44,596 nt of DNA from contig CANJCO010000040.1 of NCBI GenBank assembly GCA_947473045.1, forward strand, positions 1 to 44,596. Reading direction: 5' to 3'. Position numbers and translations under genes: made by a program. This stretch comes from Myxococcales bacterium (GTDB lineage Bacteria > Myxococcota_A > Polyangia > Polyangiales > Polyangiaceae). How positions within the stretch are numbered: position 1 is the first letter of the stretch; each line of letters opens with the position of its first letter. A model generated the notes under the pieces. It did no database searches and had not been told where the DNA came from. It saw nothing but the letters and a program-made list of their open reading frames with translations. Positions 36,128-44,596 of the stretch are shown piece by piece.

Positions 36128-36501
36128 CGGAGGTTGGGATTGCACGGGAGGGTAGTGGGATACTTGCGCTGTGCGTCACGCGACGTTCTTGGGTCTGCCG
36201 CGCGACGGCGAGAGAGCGCATGCCGCCGTCTTCCGAAAGTGCAAGAAGTGACGAGCCCGCTTAGAGTCCAGAAGACGAATGCGTAGATGTTTTTTTGGAC
36301 ATCTCAACACTCCACTTACGGGACATTATTGCACCGCACGTGTGTGGGCGCGCGTCGCCCAATTACTGATAAACGTGCATCAAGCGGCCAGCTGCGCGAT
36401 CACGGTTGCACCTGTGCACACGGGCGTGTGACCATCAGACAGTGTCTCGCGCTCAGACCGGGGCGTCCGCGGTACCCACTCCCCCACACTTGGAGAAGCT
36501 T
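36128..36501. other. Intergenic region between the two defence modules
   Basis: 374 bases with no convincing gene. It is less GC-rich than the host DNA. It contains the AGATGT hairpin at 36285 and several weak promoter-like sites; it probably drives the four-gene operon. In-frame GTG 36442 and TTG 36490 of the ATPase lie in its right part and could be alternative starts. Confidence 0.6.
36285..36304. promoter_or_regulatory. Inverted repeat, possible operator
   Basis: Perfect six-base arms AGATGT and ACATCT flank an eight-base T-rich spacer. It lies about 200 bases upstream of the ATPase gene in an otherwise T-rich, promoter-like stretch. A regulator site is a guess; no regulator gene is in the island. 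Confidence 0.3.
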
Positions 36502-38046
36502 TTGCCCGAAGACAAGCCGCACTATCTCGACCGGGAGCTTCCGCCCGATCCTGCCGTTTTGCTACGAAGCCTTCGGGGTATTGGCTATTCAGTCGAGGAC
36601 GCGGTTGCCGACATCGTCGACAACAGCATCGCCGCGAGGGCCCAGAACGTCGACATCTGGCTGCACAGTCTCGAACACGATCTCGTCGTCGATATGGGCG
36701 ACGACGGCGAGGGCTTGACTCGTGAAGAACTCATGATCGCTCTCACCCTCGGAGCTCGGGAGAGGGATCCCGACCTTACTCGACGCGATCATGACCTCGG
36801 CAGGTTTGGGCTGGGGTTGAAGACCGCAAGTTTCTCCGTCGCACAGCGCCTCAGCGTGTACGCAATGAAGGATGGCGTGGCTTGCGGTGCCGCGTGGGAC
36901 CTCGCTACCGTTGCACGAACAGGCCGCTGGCGACTATCGCCCTTGAGCGAACTGGAGAGCGCGGAACTCTCTTCCCGCCTGTCCGATCGGTCAGCTGGGA
37001 CGGTTGTTCGATGGTCTCGTGTCGACCGCCTTCAGCAGACGCCCGGAGGCAGTCGGGCGGTCGGCGTCGCTCGACTCGAAGAGCGTCTCCGAAGACATCT
37101 CGGTATGACATACCATCGATTCCTGGATGGCCTTGACGCAGACGGGACAGCAATTCCGCGGACAAGTATCTCCATCAACGGTCGTGCCATCGCCGGGTGG
37201 AACCCGCTTCTTCCGTTCGTTGATCGTCCGGAGTTGGTCCAGTTTGGTGAGGTGCGAATGGCGCACGGCATCCGGGTGGAATACGCGGTACTTCCGCCGG
37301 AGGTCCAGATGCACGCCGAGGAGCGGGATCAAGCAACCTTGGAAGGGCGGCGCCTCACGGATATGCAGGGTTTCTACGTTTACCGGGGAAACCGTCTCGT
37401 CTGCTTTGCGAACTGGCTTGGCTTACCAGGCTACGGGAGCGGTCGCTGGAACAAGGACTCGTCAACGCAACTGGCTCGGATCGCTGTGGATTTGACAAAC
37501 GCGGACGACGAGGAGTGGTCGTTGGACGTGAGAAAGTCGAGAGTGACTCCTCCGGAGCGAGTGCGTCCTGCCTTAATTGAAATCGGCGCGGAGGCGCGAG
37601 CGCGTTCGAGGTCCCGGATCTTTGGCAGGAGTGGCAGCGCACGTAACGAGGGTCCGGACCCACGGTCAGAGTCTCTCTGGACGATGGAACAGGGCCGCCT
37701 TCAGATTAATCGAGAGCATCCGCTCGTTTCCTCCATTGTCGGTTCGACCGATGGGATTCCGAAGGCGGTCCTGGTCGCAGTGCGATCTCTCCTGCGTCAG
37801 CTCGAAAGCAGCCCAGCCCTGGTAGCGTTCGTGTCGGAGCAAGGCGCACGCGACGGTGGTGCGAACCCTCCGCCGCCCGAGGTCCTCGATGACGCCGACT
37901 TCGGGGAAGCGCTGGACCTTGCGCGTTTCTTACTCCGGTCTGGCAGGTCGCTGGCAAGCGTTCTCGCGATTGCTTCTGAGGACCCCCGTTACGGAAACAA
38001 CCCCGACCTGCTTGAGCGCCTGCGAGCAAGACTGGAGACTCGGTGA
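36502..38046 (+). CDS. GHKL (MORC/MutL-like) ATPase of defence operon
   Basis: 514 residues. The GHKL ATP-binding fold is complete: N-box V-A-D-I-V-D-N-S with D40-N41, G1 box D-M-G-D-D-G-E-G (64-71) and G-R-F-G-L-G-L-K (100-107). A transducer-like middle with a conserved Lys region and a helical C-terminal third follow. Such ATPases cluster with MutL/MORC and form ATP-dependent clamps on DNA. I start at TTG 36502, six bases after GGAG; GTG 36442 and TTG 36490 are alternatives. The stop overlaps the next gene's GTG by four bases, so ATPase and Z1 protein are made together. Comparative genomics has linked this family to restriction-modification loci (Iyer, Abhiman and Aravind). Confidence 0.88.
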   Translation: MPEDKPHYLDRELPPDPAVLLRSLRGIGYSVEDAVADIVDNSIAARAQNVDIWLHSLEHDLVVDMGDDGEGLTREELMIALTLGARERDPDLTRRDHDLGRFGLGLKTASFSVAQRLSVYAMKDGVACGAAWDLATVARTGRWRLSPLSELESAELSSRLSDRSAGTVVRWSRVDRLQQTPGGSRAVGVARLEERLRRHLGMTYHRFLDGLDADGTAIPRTSISINGRAIAGWNPLLPFVDRPELVQFGEVRMAHGIRVEYAVLPPEVQMHAEERDQATLEGRRLTDMQGFYVYRGNRLVCFANWLGLPGYGSGRWNKDSSTQLARIAVDLTNADDEEWSLDVRKSRVTPPERVRPALIEIGAEARARSRSRIFGRSGSARNEGPDPRSESLWTMEQGRLQINREHPLVSSIVGSTDGIPKAVLVAVRSLLRQLESSPALVAFVSEQGARDGGANPPPPEVLDDADFGEALDLARFLLRSGRSLASVLAIASEDPRYGNNPDLLERLRARLETR

Positions 38047-40970
38047 CGATCGCGATCAAAGACGACACGTTTGCCAATGTGGTCCGAACAGCGGAATACT
38101 TCATCGAAATGAGAACGTCTGCGCCGTCGCAGCTAGTGCCGCTTCATGTAATTGATGAGGCGGTTCTCAAGGCGGTAAGGCAGCTGCTCGAAGACAGTTC
38201 ACCCGAAGAGCGGAAGGTCTATTCGGAAGAGGCATCCCGACGCGTACAGGCCAGCCGGCGAGTCGAGATCGCCGACCCGAACATGCTCGTCGATGGACCC
38301 CGGGTGGACTGGTATGGCGGTGAGCGCAAGAAGCTTCGGCCGCTCTGGGACCGGTACAAGCGACTTTTGGCAGACGAGTTGGGCTTTGACGCTAATACAA
38401 TCGCAAGTATCGACCGATCCAGCGATCAGATTGTTGAACAGCTCGGTGACCCTGAATCGCGCGGTACGTTCGACAGGCGTGGTCTCGTGGTCGGTCAGGT
38501 CCAGTCAGGAAAGACGACGAGTTACGCCGCAGTAATCAACAAGGCGATCGATTCGGGATACCAAGTAATTGTTATCCTGACCGGGGTTCATGAGAACCTC
38601 CGAGTTCAGACGCAGAAACGGCTCGAAGAGACAGTGCGCGGCCTTGCGACGGAGACGGGGAGGCCCGGCGGTCCCGGCAAGGGGACTCCTCTGCGCATCG
38701 CAGAGATTCAGCACATCGCGTCTCCTCCTCATCTTTTTACGACCAGAGCCATTGGCGGCGATTTTTCAGCGGATGCCAGTCACTTTGCGAGCTCGGTCGC
38801 GGGCACGCACATGTTCGTTGTCAAGAAGAATGCTCGGATACTCAATGAGCTACTACGCCACTTTCAGAGCAGTGTGTACGAGCACGAGACAACTGGGCGA
38901 ATGGAGCTGAAGGGGCGCTCGCTTCTGATTATCGACGACGAAGCCGATAACGCATCGATCGACACCAATAAACCTGATCCGAACGATTTTGATCACGACC
39001 CGACCACAATCAACCGGTCTATCAGACGTATTTTGATGCAGTTCCAGAAACGCGCGTACGTTGGATACACAGCTACGCCATATGCTAATATACTCATTCA
39101 TAAGGATAACGAAACCAGTGAGTACGGCCCGGATCTGTTTCCTGAAGACTTTATCGTCATGCTTCCTGCGCCATCCAACTACGTTGGCCCGACGACATTC
39201 TTCGGCGGGTCGTCGCTCGGAGTTGAGGCCGGCGGTTCGCCGTCTGCGCCGCCCCTGCTTCGTCATGTGAAGGACTGCGGAACAGCCGACTCTGCTGATT
39301 GGATGCCCAAGGGGCACAAGAAGAATCATGTTCCCAACGTCAAGGGGGTCGCGGGCATTCCGCTGTCCCTTGAGAATGCGGTTATCTCGTTCGCTATTGC
39401 CACGGCGGTGCGACGCCTCCGCGGCTGGGGACGAGCCCACAATTCGATGCTCGTTCACGTCTCGCGCTTCAAGCTGGTGCAGAAACAGGTGCGCGAGCTG
39501 CTGGGCGTGTTCGTTTACAAGCTCAAGGGCGCGTTGGCTGACGAAGATAGCGATCCAGAGTTGAGCAGGCGGTTTCGTCAGCTGTACGACGCGGACTTCC
39601 TACGGACCACGGGCATTATTGCTGAGGCTGAGCGGGGAAGCATTTTCGCGTTTCCCGAGATAAAGATTGAGGTTCAGAACGTTCTTGACTCAACGAAAGT
39701 GTGGACGGTCAATTCTGAAGCGGATACCGCGCTCGACTATGAACAGTACCCGAATGGTCTTACGGTTATCTGTGTTGGCGGAGACAAGCTGTCACGCGGG
39801 CTGACTCTAGAAGGGCTTACGGTAAGCTACTTCCTCCGCGCCACGAAAATGTACGACACGCTCATGCAGATGGGTCGTTGGTTTGGCTATCGACCCGGCT
39901 ACAAGGACCTGTGTCGGCTGTATCTGACGGAGGAACTGTCGCGCTGGTATCAACATGTTGTGCGCGCCGACGAGGAGCTGCGGGGTGAGTTCTTGAACTT
40001 GGAAGCGGAGCGACGCAAGCCTTCTGACTACGGCCTTCGCGTGCGCAGTCATCCGTCTCTGATGGTCACTGCGCCGGCGAAGATGGCGGCATCTCAGGAG
40101 CTCTCGCTGGATTTTGGCGGCCGTGTATCTCAGACGATTCACTTTTTCCGAGATCCGGAGGCGCTTAGGCAGAACGCTCAGGAAACAGAAGCTTTTCTCC
40201 AACGGATCGTGCCGTACGCAGAGACAGTCCACGGACTGGTGCGGCGGGATCCTGTCAGCGGAGCACCAGCGGGTAGACAGCCGCTATCTGGCTATCTCTA
40301 CACGAACGTGCCTGTACTCGACGTGAGAAACTTCCTCCGAAGGTTCAGGTTTCACCCCGACGCGAACACGGTTGGCGCCGCACCGCTAATCGAGTTTCTT
40401 GATCGACTGATCACGAGCGGTATGGAGACGGCCTGGAGCGTTGTTGTTGCGTCGGGAGGGCGTCCGGACGACGCCGGACGAGCGACGGTGGCGTTGGCTC
40501 CAGGCGTATCGGTGATCCCGGTCTCGCGAGCGACGAAGCCAGCCGCAGAGAAGGACTGGTCTGAGGGCCGACGCGATGACGCAATTGTGCTCGGAGTGCT
40601 TGCCTCCCCGAGCGATCTCGTTGCGGACCTACAGGAACACGAGGTGAGCCGCTTGAGCGGGCTGCCCAAGGGGCGCGTCAAGGTCGACCCAACAGCAGGT
40701 GAGTACGCGGCGCGCAGTCGTGCCTGCAAGGCTCGAGACCCGAACCACTGCCTTCTGGTAATCTACGTGGTCCAGCCGACGACGACGCTACACGTCGATG
40801 GCGAACCAAGCGACGAGAAACCTAAAAATGTGGAGCTGGCACCTGGCTCTCAGCTGCCGATCGGCATAGCAATAGCTCTGCCGGAAAACCCGAATATGCC
40901 GTCGGTGAGCTACGTGGTGAACTCGGTCAAGATTGATGAATTCGAGGCACAGTTCACAAGTGACGACTGA
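38043..40970 (+). CDS. Z1 domain protein, helicase-like ATPase
   Basis: 975 residues. Walker A G-Q-V-Q-S-G-K-T-T (151-159, Lys157), I-L-T-G-V-H-E-N-L-R, Walker B I-I-D-D-E-A-D (D298-D302), G-Y-T-A-T-P-Y-A-N and a Z1 region with G-G-D-K-L-S-R-G-L-T-L-E-G-L and Q-M-G-R-W-F-G-Y-R. These are superfamily II helicase motifs fused to the Z1 domain, which is seen almost only in this gene neighbourhood. The 200 C-terminal residues are unassigned. GTG 38043 overlaps the ATPase stop. Codon use is clearly less G+C-biased than in the host genes (see around 39060-39120). It probably moves or remodels DNA for the nuclease next door. Confidence 0.9.
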   Translation: MTIAIKDDTFANVVRTAEYFIEMRTSAPSQLVPLHVIDEAVLKAVRQLLEDSSPEERKVYSEEASRRVQASRRVEIADPNMLVDGPRVDWYGGERKKLRPLWDRYKRLLADELGFDANTIASIDRSSDQIVEQLGDPESRGTFDRRGLVVGQVQSGKTTSYAAVINKAIDSGYQVIVILTGVHENLRVQTQKRLEETVRGLATETGRPGGPGKGTPLRIAEIQHIASPPHLFTTRAIGGDFSADASHFASSVAGTHMFVVKKNARILNELLRHFQSSVYEHETTGRMELKGRSLLIIDDEADNASIDTNKPDPNDFDHDPTTINRSIRRILMQFQKRAYVGYTATPYANILIHKDNETSEYGPDLFPEDFIVMLPAPSNYVGPTTFFGGSSLGVEAGGSPSAPPLLRHVKDCGTADSADWMPKGHKKNHVPNVKGVAGIPLSLENAVISFAIATAVRRLRGWGRAHNSMLVHVSRFKLVQKQVRELLGVFVYKLKGALADEDSDPELSRRFRQLYDADFLRTTGIIAEAERGSIFAFPEIKIEVQNVLDSTKVWTVNSEADTALDYEQYPNGLTVICVGGDKLSRGLTLEGLTVSYFLRATKMYDTLMQMGRWFGYRPGYKDLCRLYLTEELSRWYQHVVRADEELRGEFLNLEAERRKPSDYGLRVRSHPSLMVTAPAKMAASQELSLDFGGRVSQTIHFFRDPEALRQNAQETEAFLQRIVPYAETVHGLVRRDPVSGAPAGRQPLSGYLYTNVPVLDVRNFLRRFRFHPDANTVGAAPLIEFLDRLITSGMETAWSVVVASGGRPDDAGRATVALAPGVSVIPVSRATKPAAEKDWSEGRRDDAIVLGVLASPSDLVADLQEHEVSRLSGLPKGRVKVDPTAGEYAARSRACKARDPNHCLLVIYVVQPTTTLHVDGEPSDEKPKNVELAPGSQLPIGIAIALPENPNMPSVSYVVNSVKIDEFEAQFTSDD

Positions 40971-41988
40971 AATTACAGGTGTAATCGAGTGTGAGCTCCA
41001 ATCTCACTGGGAAGCAGAACTGGCGTCGCCCACGCGCAAGGCCTACGAAGGGCGTCGGCTTCTTTCCGTTGCGCCCATAGAAGCCTACGCGGGAGTCGAC
41101 CAGATCGGCGGGCGACGGTTTGTTGCTATCCGGCTCGACTCGGGCCGAAGAAAATTGCTGGCCGCGCGTTTTCCTCGGAGCAGCAAGGGGATCCTCGTTG
41201 AGAACGTCGAGCAGGGGGGCGGTAGGATTACCTTCTTCCTTCGCGAGGAAGCAGGCGTGCCACGGGCTGTTTTCCCCGCCGTCATGCTGGACGTACTGGT
41301 TGCCGGGGACGGTGCTGCGATCGAGACGGCAGCACGCGCGACTCTAGAACGGTTCTCGTCATGGCAGGCCGCGCTGAGCCGGCAAGCAGGCGGAATGACC
41401 GCCGCGGAAGTGCGCGGAATCCTCGGTGAGCTGATCGTGGCGCGTGACGTCATCGAGCCGGAACTGGGCACCGCCGCTCTCATCGAAGCATGGAGGGCGC
41501 CAGATGATGACCATATTCATGATTTTGTCGGCGCAACCTGGGAGCTTGAGGTCAAGACGGCGATCACTCCGGCAACGCATTTTCACGTCAGTGCTGAAGG
41601 GCAACTTGAGCCGGCGGCAACCAATCGAATGTTCCTCGCCGCTGTGGAGCTCGAACCAGCCAGCGAGGGCACAAGCCTGAGTGGGATCGTCGAACAGATG
41701 CTTTCGCGGCCCGGAGCGACGGACGACCTCACCGAAGCGCTCCGCAACGCATTCATCCGACGGGGGGCTATGGTGCGCACCACGGGTGGCGAAGCGGTGC
41801 AGCAATACCGCGTGGTGGCCGTCGAACAGTTCGAGGTCCGTGACGGGTTTCCGCTCCTGCTACGCAAAACGATGCCTGGGGGCGTCAGCTCGCTTCGCTA
41901 CCAGGTGAGTTTTTCAGCCTGCAAGCTGCACAAAATCGACCGAGGCGTTTTGTCGAACGCCATCACAAACCAGGAGAACGCACAATGA
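40960..41988 (+). CDS. PD-(D/E)XK motif protein, DUF4420
   Basis: 342 residues. Nuclease-like residues are in place: G-E-L with Glu157, H-D-F-V-G with Asp188, and W-E-L-E-V-K with Glu197 and Lys199, the ExK of the PD-(D/E)XK fold. Family DUF4420 is described as such a nuclease that accompanies Z1 and AIPR genes. Start chosen at GTG 40960, which overlaps the Z1 stop by 11 bases and gives M-T-T-E-I-T-G-V-I; TTG 40933 and ATG 40936 are in frame but lie deeper in the Z1 gene. No membrane segment. Most likely the nuclease of the operon, but activity is not shown by sequence alone. Confidence 0.85.
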   Translation: MTTEITGVIECELQSHWEAELASPTRKAYEGRRLLSVAPIEAYAGVDQIGGRRFVAIRLDSGRRKLLAARFPRSSKGILVENVEQGGGRITFFLREEAGVPRAVFPAVMLDVLVAGDGAAIETAARATLERFSSWQAALSRQAGGMTAAEVRGILGELIVARDVIEPELGTAALIEAWRAPDDDHIHDFVGATWELEVKTAITPATHFHVSAEGQLEPAATNRMFLAAVELEPASEGTSLSGIVEQMLSRPGATDDLTEALRNAFIRRGAMVRTTGGEAVQQYRVVAVEQFEVRDGFPLLLRKTMPGGVSSLRYQVSFSACKLHKIDRGVLSNAITNQENAQ

Positions 41989-44108
41989 CGGAACTGAAGA
42001 CGCGCGACGACTTTTACAAGGTGCTGTGTGGCGTCTCGATTCCCGAACGGGCAGCCCAACTCGTGGCGGAGGACCAGACGCGCGAGGGCAGCGCAGAACT
42101 GCTCGGATTTGCTCAGTACGCGCTCGAGATACTCGAGTCCGAAGGATGGACTGAGGAGCCTCAGTCAGTGTTCTTCAGGCGCAAGATCGGGCGCCCGCTC
42201 CGAGAGGTCGCATTGCCGGTCTATTCGCTGCTCGTCGAGGAGGGAGCTCTGCATTTGTTCGGATTTCATTATGATTCCACGGCGGTCGACCCGGTCATCC
42301 TTGAGCAACGAATCATCGAAAGAGAGCGAACGCGCCTCTCCGGCCTCGTCGACCTTCTTCGCGACCCCGTTTTCGACCTGTCAAGCCTGGCCGACGACCT
42401 TGCCGTGCCGCACCTCCAAACGCTGCGTGATTTTGTGAATTCGGATAAGTGCCGCGCAATCAAGTACTTTATCGTAACTAACCAGATCAAGCGCGAGCGT
42501 GGCCGACAGGAAAAAACCGCCGACGGCAAGGTATTCACTGAGGTTGTCGATCTCGAGCGTCTATTCCGCTGGTCGCGCGGTACCGCGAGCCGCTCGGAGA
42601 TCGAGGTCAACGTGAAGGAGATGATGGGGCCGGAGCGCCTCATCGCGCTACGGACGCCCAGTACGACTGACGACGTGACGACGTTTCTGGCGGTACTTCC
42701 AGGCCGTTTTCTCGCGGACCTCTACGAGGCGTATGATAACCGGCTGTTGGAACTGAATGTACGCTCGTTCCTCAGTGCAAAAGGAGGGGTCAACAAAGGC
42801 ATCCAAGAGACCCTGAAGAGTCCGGAACGGCGACGTTTTTTCCTGCCCTACAACAACGGGATCGTCATGGTGGTTGACGAACTCGAAACGGAGGAACTCG
42901 GGAACGGCGCCACCGAGATCAAGTGGCTAAAGGGAGTCCAGATCGTGAACGGTGGTCAGACGACCGCTTCGCTGTTCAAAGCGCGACGCGATTTGAAGAA
43001 GGATGACCCGCTCGAGAACGTCTTCATACAGGCCAAGATCATCCGTCTGAACCGACGAGGCGACGAGGCTGAAATTGTCAAATCGATCTCGCTCTACTCA
43101 AACTCGCAGAACAAGGTTGAGATGGCTGATCTTGGGGCGAATGAGGCTTTCCATCGAAGACTCGAGCAGCTCGCTGAACTGGAAGTCGACCCGCGTGACG
43201 GGGCGTTCTGGTTCTACGAGCGCATGCGCAACGCCTACGCTGTGAAGCTCATGCTCGAAGATTCGTCGGCGTCGCGGCGTCGATGGCAAGACAGGCACCC
43301 GAAAGAGCGAGTGATCACGAAGACGGACCTCGCGAAATACATGATGGCTTGGGACAGGCAGGCTGCGACCGTGGCCCGTGGCAACCAGAAGTGTTTCAAC
43401 GCCTTCGCGCAGAGTTACCACGTAAAGCCGATCAAGACTGACGCGGCAGCGGAAAAGGAAGTGACGTCGGATCGATACAAGGAGACCATCGGAAAAGTCA
43501 TCGTCTACAGAACTGCTCACAAGATCGTGAAAGGCGACAAGGAGGCCTTCACTTCCAACCAGATTAACATCGCAACTTATACTGTGGCGTACCTGTCGCG
43601 CCGGGTCGGTGGCGAACTGGACTGGAAAACGATATGGAGAAACCAGGAGTTGTCGGGTGAGATGCAGTCGGTTCTGAAGTGGTTCGCGCGGAGCGTATCG
43701 AAGTACGTCGACAAGGTTGGCGCCGGACGCCTTGGCTCGGAAGTGTGCAAGAAGGAAGGGCTTTTCGAGGAGATGTGGCGCGAGCTGTCGGACCTGCCGC
43801 TTCCCGGGGAGATCCCCGAGCCGGTCGAGGCGAAGGGGAGGCTTAACGGTGGAGAGGAGCCCCCAGACCCTGAGGACCAGAACAATATTTCGGAGGTGAT
43901 GTCGTACGCCCCCGAGCGCTTTGCGGCCGTTCACGCTGCTGCAGAAGCAAACAGGGATGCCTTGAGCGAGTATCACATCGGCGTAATCAGGAAGTTGGAC
44001 GCGCTGGCGCAGAATGGATGGCTCGAGCGGCCGAGGCCCAAGCAAGCGAAGATGTTTCTCACGGCGTTGGCCAAACTCGAGAATTTCGGTCTGGTAGAAA
44101 GCGACTGA
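41985..44108 (+). CDS. AIPR family protein (abortive infection phage resistance)
   Basis: 707 residues. The AIPR core has L-P-Y-N-N-G-I-V-M, then V-N-G-G-Q-T-T (N322-T327), I-Q-A-K-I-I-R-L, and N-S-Q-N-K-V-E-M-A-D-L-G-A-N-E-A-F, the marks of this family. AIPR was named after abortive infection phenotypes in lactococcal systems; the biochemical role remains poorly known. ATG 41985 overlaps the previous stop (ATGA) and has an AGGAGA ten bases before it. No signal peptide. It is the last gene of the four-gene operon; a 10-bp hairpin follows 48 bases after the stop. Confidence 0.9.
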   Translation: MTELKTRDDFYKVLCGVSIPERAAQLVAEDQTREGSAELLGFAQYALEILESEGWTEEPQSVFFRRKIGRPLREVALPVYSLLVEEGALHLFGFHYDSTAVDPVILEQRIIERERTRLSGLVDLLRDPVFDLSSLADDLAVPHLQTLRDFVNSDKCRAIKYFIVTNQIKRERGRQEKTADGKVFTEVVDLERLFRWSRGTASRSEIEVNVKEMMGPERLIALRTPSTTDDVTTFLAVLPGRFLADLYEAYDNRLLELNVRSFLSAKGGVNKGIQETLKSPERRRFFLPYNNGIVMVVDELETEELGNGATEIKWLKGVQIVNGGQTTASLFKARRDLKKDDPLENVFIQAKIIRLNRRGDEAEIVKSISLYSNSQNKVEMADLGANEAFHRRLEQLAELEVDPRDGAFWFYERMRNAYAVKLMLEDSSASRRRWQDRHPKERVITKTDLAKYMMAWDRQAATVARGNQKCFNAFAQSYHVKPIKTDAAAEKEVTSDRYKETIGKVIVYRTAHKIVKGDKEAFTSNQINIATYTVAYLSRRVGGELDWKTIWRNQELSGEMQSVLKWFARSVSKYVDKVGAGRLGSEVCKKEGLFEEMWRELSDLPLPGEIPEPVEAKGRLNGGEEPPDPEDQNNISEVMSYAPERFAAVHAAAEANRDALSEYHIGVIRKLDALAQNGWLERPRPKQAKMFLTALAKLENFGLVESD

Positions 44109-44156
44109 GCATTGTTGGGTTCTGGATCTGTCTGCGTCGAGGCGTCGTGACCCGTT

Positions 44157-44181
44157 GCGGCCGACGGTTCCGTCAGGCCGC
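44157..44181 (+). terminator. Probable terminator hairpin after AIPR
   Basis: Stem gcggcc-gacg with cgtc-a-ggccgc (one bulged A, loop gttc), 48 bases after the AIPR stop. The T-run after it (tcgttt) is weak. Confidence 0.45.
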
Positions 44182-44258
44182 TCGTTTCCCTGCAAGATCT
44201 ATCGAGTCGGACGTCGTTTTGCGGCCGTCGCAGCGCCGCGCCGCGGCACCGCTCGCCC

Positions 44259-44276
44259 AATTCGGAGGTCCGAATT
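44259..44276. repeat. Palindrome at right island edge
   Basis: Arms AATTCGGA and TCCGAATT with two bases between them; the same core as the palindrome at 32959. Together the pair bracket the seven defence genes. Confidence 0.65.
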
Positions 44277-44596
44277 TCGGCGCTGGGGGCGTTTTGGCTG
44301 TGATGCTACGGAGCGCGTTTTGCGTGCTCACGGCCCCCCCCTCCGCTTGGAGGCGTTCGTGATGCTCGCTACTATCGGCGGAGACGACCGGACAACGCCG
44401 CGCCAATGCCGCGCGTCTTTTTTTCGGGCCCCGCCGCTCTGTTGCTCCCCCGCCACCGACGCGCTCGCGCCGTAACGCCCGCGCGGCGCGTCGCGCCGGC
44501 GAATGGCTGACATCGGCGCACTTGCGACGCATCGCGAGGCCACCGTTTCTCGGTAACGCTCAGTTGCGTGGGTTCACGAGATCCACATGATGAGCG

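Larger units (their letters stand above)
32959..44276. other. Candidate defence island (R-M plus four-gene ATPase/Z1/DUF4420/AIPR module)
   Basis: Seven plus-strand defence genes lie between two similar palindromes, with core genes to the left. Codon use, especially in 36502-44108, is less biased than in the host genes, which suggests transfer. No integrase, transposase or tRNA gene was seen, so how the block moved is unknown and its outer limits are inferred from the palindromes only. Confidence 0.5.
44109..44596. other. Region right of the defence operon, no gene seen
   Basis: 488 bases. A hairpin and a palindrome are present; the rest is GC-rich DNA with short random readings. An ATG at the very end (44587/44590) could start a rightward gene but too little is seen to judge. 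Confidence 0.6.

Noticed and set aside
32959-44276. The block as a standard transposon
   Set aside because: No transposase, integrase or target-site duplication was seen; only the paired palindromes hint at mobility.
44173-44532. Minus-strand open reading of about 120 codons
   Set aside because: Arg/Ala-rich, no start signal or motif, and it spans the palindrome at 44259; typical of GC-rich noise.

Overview
The window looks like chromosomal DNA of a delta-proteobacterial predator of the myxobacterial type (Myxococcota, probably Polyangiales/Sorangiineae). This is inferred from the very high G+C at third codon positions, the mix of eukaryotic-type signalling parts (zinc-ribbon Ser/Thr kinase, FHA protein, PP2C phosphatase), many TPR proteins, and lipoproteins whose mature ends are runs of Gly/Asp/Ser/Thr just after the lipobox Cys. 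No rRNA or tRNA gene was recognised, so the assignment stays at this level.

Positions 1-32788 are ordinary core and lineage-specific genes. They run: a cut-off lipoprotein (1-291, -); an M23 metallopeptidase (-), divergent from a rightward TPR, DUF2062 and two-methyltransferase stretch (2184-5000); cvfB overlapping a large membrane protein (5113-7925); guaB-lipB and an HD-GYP response regulator on the minus strand (7937-11707); two CPBP membrane proteases; a zinc-ribbon Ser/Thr kinase with DUF2752 beside it; a CD225-like protein; a HARE-HTH/Mrr-like protein followed by a DUF3634 protein; secreted and TPR lipoproteins; an FHA-PP2C operon; an acidic-tailed protein whose gene overlaps the poly-Ser end of a convergent lipoprotein gene; threonine aldolase; DUF4013; two large Asp/Gly-rich lipoproteins (one with a single CxxCH haem motif); a metallophosphoesterase; and a spermidine-synthase-like protein.

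Positions about 32959-44276 form a compact defence island, all on the plus strand and with visibly less biased codons than the host genes. It begins with a restriction-modification set: Vsr, a C5-cytosine methyltransferase and an MvaI/BcnI-family restriction enzyme. A tightly overlapping four-gene operon follows: MORC/MutL-like GHKL ATPase, Z1-domain helicase-like ATPase, PD-(D/E)XK DUF4420 protein and AIPR protein. Two near-identical short palindromes (32959-32978 and 44259-44276) sit just outside the first and last island genes.

The likely logic is that the methyltransferase marks self DNA, Vsr repairs the T:G mismatches that 5-methylcytosine deamination creates, the MvaI/BcnI enzyme cuts unmarked DNA at its site, and the ATPase/Z1/nuclease/AIPR operon adds a second, mechanistically unexplained response. 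Gene identities rest on motifs read by eye. Joint function of the seven genes is inference.
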